Positions 21,252 to 25,809 of a stretch of DNA of 25,809 nt are shown in pieces. The number at the start of each line of letters is the position of its first letter. The stretch's first letter is position 1. Location of the stretch: the IMG/VR virus record IMGVR_UViG_3300032006_001586, positions 1-25,809 of that record. One strand, 5' to 3'. This DNA comes from a virus. Under the pieces are notes generated by a model, which was not told where the DNA came from, did not search any database, and saw only the letters and a list, made by a program, of their open reading frames with translations. A program made the translations under genes and the position numbers.

Positions 21252-22323
21252 AATTGTACAAAGACGAAGAGGTACCACAGCACAGCATTCTGCATTTACT
21301 GGGGATGTTGGAGAAATAACGGTTGATCTTACTGATAAAACATTGCGGGTACATGATGGTAGCACAGTTACAGGAGTACCACTTGCAAAAGCAGATATGA
21401 CTAATGTTGCTAATACAGTTGGTATTACACAACTTGCACTTAGTGATGGAACGAACGGACAGGTATTAATGACCAATGGTTCCGGTACTCTTTCCTTTAC
21501 TAGTCAACCTGTAATTCCATCTCTAGCAATGGGTGGTGATTTATCGGGTACTGTTTCCAATGCACAGTTAAATGCAAATGTTGTAACTGGAACGGAATTG
21601 GCAAATACTTCTGTAACGACAGCACATATTGTAGATGCAAATATTACTACTGCTAAAATAGCAAGTAATGCAGTTGATACTACACAATTAGCAGGAACAT
21701 CCGTTACTACTGCCAAAATAGATACCGCAGCAGTAACGGAGGCAAAAATAGCAACCAACGCAGTAACAACTGTCAAGATTGTTGATAATGCAATAACATC
21801 TGCAAAAATACCTGTTAATTCTATTGATGGGACAAAGATCGCATTGGGTTCAGATGCTCATGGTGATCTTATGTACTATAATGGAACAGATTGGATAAGG
21901 TTTGCTCCTGGTTCAGCAGGACAAGTCTTGCTATCGGGTGGTGCTGGTGCAAGTCCAACTTGGGGTACAACTGCATATGATATATCTTTTATTGCAGGTT
22001 ATGATAATGTTACTGTAAAAGAAAATATTATAGTACAAACTTATGGTGAAATGGTAATGGCAAGAACAGGAACATTTGAAGGAGAAACTGGTTATATAGA
22101 TACTGTTACTGCTGGTTCAACTGCTATAGTTGATATTCTAAAAAATGGTTCTTCTATTTATTCAACTAAACCACAATTTGCTGCTGGGGCAACTGCTTTG
22201 ACTGCGGGTACTCGTTCAACAACATCATTTGTTTCTGGTGATAGAATAACTTTTAAAGTTGTACAAATAGGATCATCTACTGCTGGTCAAGGTTTAAGAT
22301 TTATGTTAAAGTGTAAGGTATAA
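21244..22323 (+). CDS. Tail-fibre stalk protein, copy A (Mtd-N-like domain plus short repeats)
   Basis: 359 residues. Residues 1-50 (MAKIVQRRRGTTAQHSAFTG, then DVGEITVDLTDKTLRVHDGS) have the form of the N-terminal domain found on Mtd-like and other phage fibres (QxRRGT...GEi..d...l.vhDG). Residues about 95-205 are a run of ten- to eleven-residue repeats (TTAHIVDANITTAKIASNAV and so on, core 'T.KI.xNAVT'), typical of trimeric beta-stalks. The C-terminal about 115 residues form a globular tip (ISFIAGYDNVTVKENIIVQT; VDILKNGSSIYSTKP; RITFKVVQ; GLRFMLKCKV). Its full-length paralogue is at 24013-25143. It starts inside the end of the coiled-coil gene after AGGAAAA. Confidence 0.78.
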   Translation: MAKIVQRRRGTTAQHSAFTGDVGEITVDLTDKTLRVHDGSTVTGVPLAKADMTNVANTVGITQLALSDGTNGQVLMTNGSGTLSFTSQPVIPSLAMGGDLSGTVSNAQLNANVVTGTELANTSVTTAHIVDANITTAKIASNAVDTTQLAGTSVTTAKIDTAAVTEAKIATNAVTTVKIVDNAITSAKIPVNSIDGTKIALGSDAHGDLMYYNGTDWIRFAPGSAGQVLLSGGAGASPTWGTTAYDISFIAGYDNVTVKENIIVQTYGEMVMARTGTFEGETGYIDTVTAGSTAIVDILKNGSSIYSTKPQFAAGATALTAGTRSTTSFVSGDRITFKVVQIGSSTAGQGLRFMLKCKV

Positions 22324-22325
22324 AT

Positions 22326-23213
22326 ATGGCATTTATCAATACAGGGAGACATACTGGAACTGTAGGATTATTAGAACCTGCAACTATTGGTGGAACTGAA
22401 ACCTCTTATGGCAGTTTTAAAATTCATACTTTTTTGAGTTCTGGAACTTTTGAATATCGTGGTAGTGTTGACATATCAGTAGACATATTAACTGTCGCCG
22501 GAGGAGGTGGAGGTGGTTCTGCTGGTGCAGGTGGTGCAGGTGGTTTTGTTGAACAATCAAATATTACAATTTCTCCTGGCATTGTAAATGTTGTAGTTGG
22601 TGCTGGTGGAACGACAGGTGGTGTTAATAATACGATTCATGTTGGGGGTAGTTCTACTTCAAATCTTGCTGGTGCAACAACTGCTATAGGTGGAGGTCAT
22701 ATTCATACTACACCTGCAGGAGGATCAAGAGGTGAAGGTGGTTCTGGTGCTGGTGGTGGACATTCTGGTTCTGGTTCTGCAGGTGGACCTGGCACAACGG
22801 GACAAGGAAATGCTGGTGGTAATGGTGCTAGTTTGGGTGCTGCCTCTGGTGGAGGAGGTGGAGGTGGTGCTGGTGAACCTGGCAGCAGCGCACCTGGGTT
22901 TGGTGGTTGTGGTGATTGTGGAGGTGTAACCGGTGGTGGTTCGGGTCCGGGTGGTGATGGTCTATCAAGTACGTTTAGAGCAAATACTGCTGTCTTTTAT
23001 GCTGGAGGTGGTGGAGGTGGCGGTGGTAATGTAAGTGGTAATGGTGGAGAATCTGCTGGAGGAAATGGCGGAGGTGGTGATCCTCATTCAACTACTGCTG
23101 GTGCGAGTGGTGATGTTAATAGTGGTGGCGGTGGTCATGGTACAGGAAGTGGTTCTGCAGGTGGCAATGGTGGAAGTGGAATAGTTGTTATTCGCGCACC
23201 ATTAAATTTATAG
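22326..23213 (+). CDS. Glycine-rich tail-fibre adhesin-like protein, copy A
   Basis: 295 residues with over half of the C-terminal 220 being Gly, Ser or Ala. The head (MAFINTGRHTGTVGLLEPAT, then KIHTFLSSGTFEYRGSVDIS) is a small beta domain, followed by VDILTVAGGGGGGSAGAGGA, a pattern shared by many glycine-rich phage and bacterial surface proteins ('TsSGtFt...vlvVAGGGGGG'). Glycine runs at several places, including AVFYAGGGGGGGGN near residues 218-231, suit a polyglycine-II sandwich like that of gp38-type receptor-binding adhesins. It follows fibre copy A by two bases, so the two probably form one fibre. A second member begins at 25158. Confidence 0.75.
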   Translation: MAFINTGRHTGTVGLLEPATIGGTETSYGSFKIHTFLSSGTFEYRGSVDISVDILTVAGGGGGGSAGAGGAGGFVEQSNITISPGIVNVVVGAGGTTGGVNNTIHVGGSSTSNLAGATTAIGGGHIHTTPAGGSRGEGGSGAGGGHSGSGSAGGPGTTGQGNAGGNGASLGAASGGGGGGGAGEPGSSAPGFGGCGDCGGVTGGGSGPGGDGLSSTFRANTAVFYAGGGGGGGGNVSGNGGESAGGNGGGGDPHSTTAGASGDVNSGGGGHGTGSGSAGGNGGSGIVVIRAPLNL

Positions 23214-23222
23214 GAGTTATTA

Positions 23223-23729
23223 ATGGCACATTTTGCAAAAGTTGTAAATGATAAAGTTGTTGAAGTTATAAAAGCAGAACAAGAATTTATAGACCAGTAT
23301 GATGATGGTTTGAATGATGGTGGCGAATGGATACAAACTTCTTATAATTCAAAAGGTGGAAAACATTTTGATGGAGAAACTGGATTAGAAGATGGTCAAC
23401 CACATTTAAGATATAATTATGCTGGTGTTGGTTTTGCATACGATAGAGAAAAAGATGCTTTTATTCCTCCAAAACCATATGCAAGTTTTGTATTAAACGA
23501 AACTACCATGAGATGGGAACCTCCTATTCCATATCCACAAGGTTTGGTTGGAGGCCCACAAAGATTTGTTTGGGATGAAGAACATTATCAGGAGTATGGC
23601 ACATGGTTTGATAGACACGACGGATGGGACTTGGCATATCATAATCCAAATCACAAATATCATAACCCAAGCATACCAAAATACGAGGATGATGATTATC
23701 CATTTAATGACTTGCCACAGAAATGGTAA
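23223..23729 (+). CDS. Conserved T4-like marine phage protein (tail-region, AHFA type)
   Basis: 168 residues opening MAHFAKVVNDKVVEVIKAEQ, the 'AHFA(K/E)...V..VIv' start seen repeatedly in virion-associated proteins of marine T4-like phages. It continues with a Tyr/Trp-rich and Pro-rich region (KHFDGETGLEDGQPHLRYNY; FIPPKPYASFVLNETTMRW, EPPIPYP) and a His/Asn-rich tail (LAYHNPNHKYHNPSIPKYED). The ribosome binding site AGGAG precedes the ATG. It lies between the two fibre cassettes. Role unknown; a structural or fibre-assembly function fits the location. Confidence 0.6.
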   Translation: MAHFAKVVNDKVVEVIKAEQEFIDQYDDGLNDGGEWIQTSYNSKGGKHFDGETGLEDGQPHLRYNYAGVGFAYDREKDAFIPPKPYASFVLNETTMRWEPPIPYPQGLVGGPQRFVWDEEHYQEYGTWFDRHDGWDLAYHNPNHKYHNPSIPKYEDDDYPFNDLPQKW

Positions 23730-23992
23730 ATATGGAAACACAAGCAGAACGTGAAAAGAAAATGACATGGCAACAGATTCGTGATGAATCTATTGGAATG
23801 TTAAAAGAAACATACACCGCTGTTACAAGTGGTTATATAGAAAAAGAAATTCAAGAAGAACGATATGAAATTTGTGAAGGTTGTTCAGAGTTTATAAAAA
23901 TTTTAAGATTATGTAATGTTTGTAAATGTTACATGCCAGCAAAAACATTGTTTAACAAATCTAAATGTCCTAAGAGTTATTGGAACAAATAA
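23723..23992 (+). CDS. Small cysteine-rich (zinc-ribbon-like) protein
   Basis: 89 residues from the ATG at 23723; an in-frame ATG at 23732 is an alternative start and neither has a clear ribosome binding site, although the first overlaps the upstream stop region. The C-terminal half holds five cysteines: RYEICEGCSEFIKILRLCNV then CKCYMPAKT and SKCPKSYW. The pattern CxxC...C..CxC...C followed by Trp resembles small zinc-ribbon proteins common in phages (reminiscent of DUF6171). The N-terminal half is helical and charged. Four of the cysteines could bind one zinc. It sits between the two fibre cassettes. Function unknown. Confidence 0.6.
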   Translation: MVNMETQAEREKKMTWQQIRDESIGMLKETYTAVTSGYIEKEIQEERYEICEGCSEFIKILRLCNVCKCYMPAKTLFNKSKCPKSYWNK

Positions 23993-24012
23993 AAATATGA
24001 TAGGAAAACAAA

Positions 24013-25143
24013 ATGGCTAAACTAGTTCAAAGACGAAGAGGTACCACAGCAGAACATTCTGCATTTACAGGAGCGGTTGGAGAAATAACGCATAATACCA
24101 CTAAACATACGCTGGTCATACATGATGGCACAACCGCAGGTGGACATGAACTTGCAAGAAAAGATTTAAGTAATGTTAGTTTAGTAAATTTAATTGGAAT
24201 TACTGAATTAAAAACATCGGATGGGTCTGACGGACAGGTATTAACTACCGATGGTTCTGGTAATGTTACTTTCCGTACAGTTGATGTTGCATCAGCAGCA
24301 GTTGGTGGAGATTTAACGGGTACTGTATCAAATGCACAAATTGGTTCTAACAAGGTTGGTATTACAGAATTAAATGTTACAGATGGAACAAATGGTCAAG
24401 TTCTTACCACAAATGGTTCTGGTACATTATCCTTCGCTAGTACTGGTGCTATTACAGTTGGTGGTGATTTATCTGGTACTACATCCAATGCACAAATAGT
24501 TGCAAGTGCTGTTACTAGTACAGAGTTGGCAACTAATGCAGTAACGACAACAAAACTTACAGACGCAAACGTAACAGCAGCAAAACTAGCAAGTGATTCA
24601 GTAACAACAATAAAAATATTAAATTCAAATATTACGACAGCAAAGATTGCTGATAATGCAATTACGGATTCCAAGATGGCAGATGATGCAGTTGGAGTAG
24701 CAGAATTAAGTGCAACAGGTACTGCTTCTTCATCAACTTTTTTAAGAGGTGATAACGCATGGAGTACAGATGGTTCTGGTCTACTAAACTTACCATATGA
24801 TGTTGCTTTCAATGCTGGATATGATGCAGACATGGTAAAAGAAGATATTACTGTTGCAACGTATGGTGAATTAGTTATGGCACGAGCAGGAACATTTCTT
24901 GGTGAGAATGGTTTTATAGATACTCCAGCAACAGGTGCAACTGCCATTGTAGATATATTAAAAAATGGAACAACTATTTATTCTACGAAACCAACATTTG
25001 CCATTGCTTCAAATACAGCAACTGCCGGTGTTCTTTCAGTAACATCATTTGCTGCTGGTGATAGAATTACTTTTAAAATAACACAAAAAGGTTCAACAGA
25101 AGCCGGAGAAGGATTACGTTTCACATTAAGATGTAAAGCATAG
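24013..25143 (+). CDS. Tail-fibre stalk protein, copy B (paralogue of 21244-22323)
   Basis: 376 residues. Same three-part plan as copy A: Mtd-N-like head (MAKLVQRRRGTTAEHSAFTG, then AVGEITHNTTKHTLVIHDGT), a longer stalk of short repeats (about 75-250, 'TTKL.DANVTAAKLASDSVTT'), and the same tip fold (VAFNAGYDADMVKEDITVAT; VDILKNGTTIYSTKPTF; RITFKITQKGSTEAGEGLRF). The DNA around the start (AGGAAAACAAAATGGCTAAA) is identical in the two copies, pointing to a recent or recombining duplication. The stalk has diverged most. It is followed after 14 bases by a second glycine-rich gene, as copy A is after two bases. Confidence 0.78.
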   Translation: MAKLVQRRRGTTAEHSAFTGAVGEITHNTTKHTLVIHDGTTAGGHELARKDLSNVSLVNLIGITELKTSDGSDGQVLTTDGSGNVTFRTVDVASAAVGGDLTGTVSNAQIGSNKVGITELNVTDGTNGQVLTTNGSGTLSFASTGAITVGGDLSGTTSNAQIVASAVTSTELATNAVTTTKLTDANVTAAKLASDSVTTIKILNSNITTAKIADNAITDSKMADDAVGVAELSATGTASSSTFLRGDNAWSTDGSGLLNLPYDVAFNAGYDADMVKEDITVATYGELVMARAGTFLGENGFIDTPATGATAIVDILKNGTTIYSTKPTFAIASNTATAGVLSVTSFAAGDRITFKITQKGSTEAGEGLRFTLRCKA

Positions 25144-25157
25144 GGAGAAAATATATT

Positions 25158-25809
25158 ATGCCTTTTTTATATGCACCCCATCAAATAGGAAGAAGAAAAG
25201 CACCCTTTAAATGTGAGGGTGGTACAGAGACAACAGTAGGTAATACTAAAGTACATACTTTTTTGAGTACTGGAACTTTTACAGTAACAAGTGGTGAAGG
25301 ACAAATTGATTGTTTAGTTGTTGCAGGTGGTGGTGGTAATCCTAATGTTTCTACTAATTATGGTGCTGGTGCAGGTGGCATGGTTGTACAAAATGGTGTT
25401 ACTGTAGCTAAAGGTGCTTTTACTGTAACAATTGGTGCTGGAGGTAACGCACATCCAGACGGTAGTGGTACTAATTCTAGTATAGTTGATTCAAGTAGTA
25501 ATTCTATAACTACCAATGCTGTTGGTGGTGGAGGTGGAAGTGCATTTGGGGCAAATATGCACGGTGGTTCTGGTATGGGAGGTTTAGACGGTACTGTTGG
25601 TGAAGGTACTGCGGGACAAGGAAATGATGGTGGAAATGGAGCACGTTCAGGAGAAGGTGCCTCAATGGGTGGAGGTGGTGGTGCAGGAGCAGAAGGTGGT
25701 GATGGGACTCCTCCTCCAAGGAGACAACCTGGAACTACACCGGGTGGTGCAGGTGGTGTTGGATTAGAAAATAATTATCGAACTGGATCAAATGTTTTTT
25801 ATGCAGGGG
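25158..25809 (+). CDS. Glycine-rich tail-fibre adhesin-like protein, copy B (runs off the window)
   Basis: Open from the ATG at 25158 (GGGAG about 12 bases upstream) to the window edge, 217 codons so far. The start MPFLYAPHQIGRRKAPFKCE differs from copy A, but the next part TKVHTFLSTGTFTVTSGEGQ, then IDCLVVAGGGGNPN matches it, and the end of the window, GSNVFYAG, aligns with AVFYAGGGGGG of copy A. Gly-rich runs with Ser and Ala follow throughout. The missing end should lie just beyond 25809. It would pair with fibre copy B as copy A pairs with its own fibre. Confidence 0.7.
   Translation, partial: MPFLYAPHQIGRRKAPFKCEGGTETTVGNTKVHTFLSTGTFTVTSGEGQIDCLVVAGGGGNPNVSTNYGAGAGGMVVQNGVTVAKGAFTVTIGAGGNAHPDGSGTNSSIVDSSSNSITTNAVGGGGGSAFGANMHGGSGMGGLDGTVGEGTAGQGNDGGNGARSGEGASMGGGGGAGAEGGDGTPPPRRQPGTTPGGAGGVGLENNYRTGSNVFYAG

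Noticed and set aside
21600-21850. Stalk repeats considered as a diversity-generating retroelement target
   Set aside because: The Mtd-like N-terminal domain suggested it, but no reverse transcriptase, template repeat or variable adenine-rich C-terminus was found in the window.
22319-22326. TATAAATA box at the start of the glycine-rich gene
   Set aside because: The box overlaps the ATG at 22326, so a transcript starting from it would lack that gene's start and ribosome binding site. It is probably chance, although it could serve the gene at 23223.
24396-24947. Leftward 183-codon frame
   Set aside because: It is antisense to the repeated stalk of fibre copy B; the repeats keep the opposite frame free of stops. 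No ribosome binding site or family match.
25510-25719. Leftward His/Leu-rich frame
   Set aside because: It is the antisense reading of glycine codons in the glycine-rich gene; its low-complexity protein is an artefact.

Overview
This AT-rich window is best read as part of the genome of a T4-like (myovirus, 'T4 superfamily') bacteriophage, of the type common in marine samples. The evidence is a baseplate run in T4 order (gp25, gp6, a large protein in the gene-7 position, gp8), followed by a DUF4815-type giant virion protein and tail-fibre genes. In addition, copies of the exact T4 late-promoter box TATAAATA sit in front of several rightward genes, and a compact leftward block of tiny genes is driven by sigma70-type promoters, the usual early/late split of T4-like phages. 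The host cannot be fixed from the sequence. The AT richness and the resemblance of several proteins to those of cyanophages and pelagiphages suggest a marine bacterium.

Layout. (1) 42-1096, rightward: a membrane-anchored cyclic-nucleotide-binding-domain protein overlapping a 5-formyltetrahydrofolate cyclo-ligase, then a possible membrane micropeptide. (2) 1097-1636: a non-coding gap between convergent gene blocks, with repeated CAGAGA-type blocks. (3) 1637-5108, leftward: a tightly packed early-type operon of about fifteen small, mostly unrecognised genes with ATGA and TAATG overlaps. It includes four single-pass membrane micropeptides and is interrupted at 2573-2810 by a GC-richer stretch of consecutive hairpins. 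(4) 5142-5551: a single leftward gene between two copies of one 33-nt terminator/-35 module. (5) 5590-9291, rightward late genes: a HAD-family nucleotidase-like enzyme and a RimK/RimB-like ATP-grasp fusion, both with N-termini like the T4 capsid-targeting sequence; a two-domain protein with a probable internal start; an M15 peptidase; a Coq4-like metal-site protein; and a small basic protein. (6) 9310-21251: baseplate and virion structural genes. (7) 21244-25809: tail-fibre region made of two copies of a cassette (Mtd-N-like stalk fibre plus glycine-rich adhesin-like protein), separated by a conserved phage protein and a cysteine-rich small protein. The last gene runs off the window.

How the parts fit. 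The leftward block probably serves host takeover and would be read early by the host sigma70 polymerase. The rightward block would be read late through a gp55-like sigma factor, and it supplies the baseplate, host-recognition fibres, a cell-wall peptidase and enzymes that may be packaged in the head. The most unusual contents are the membrane-tethered cyclic-nucleotide-binding protein, the folate enzyme beside it, the RimK-RimB fusion and nucleotidase with capsid-targeting-like N-termini, the Coq4-like protein, the terminator-promoter module and the hairpin array.
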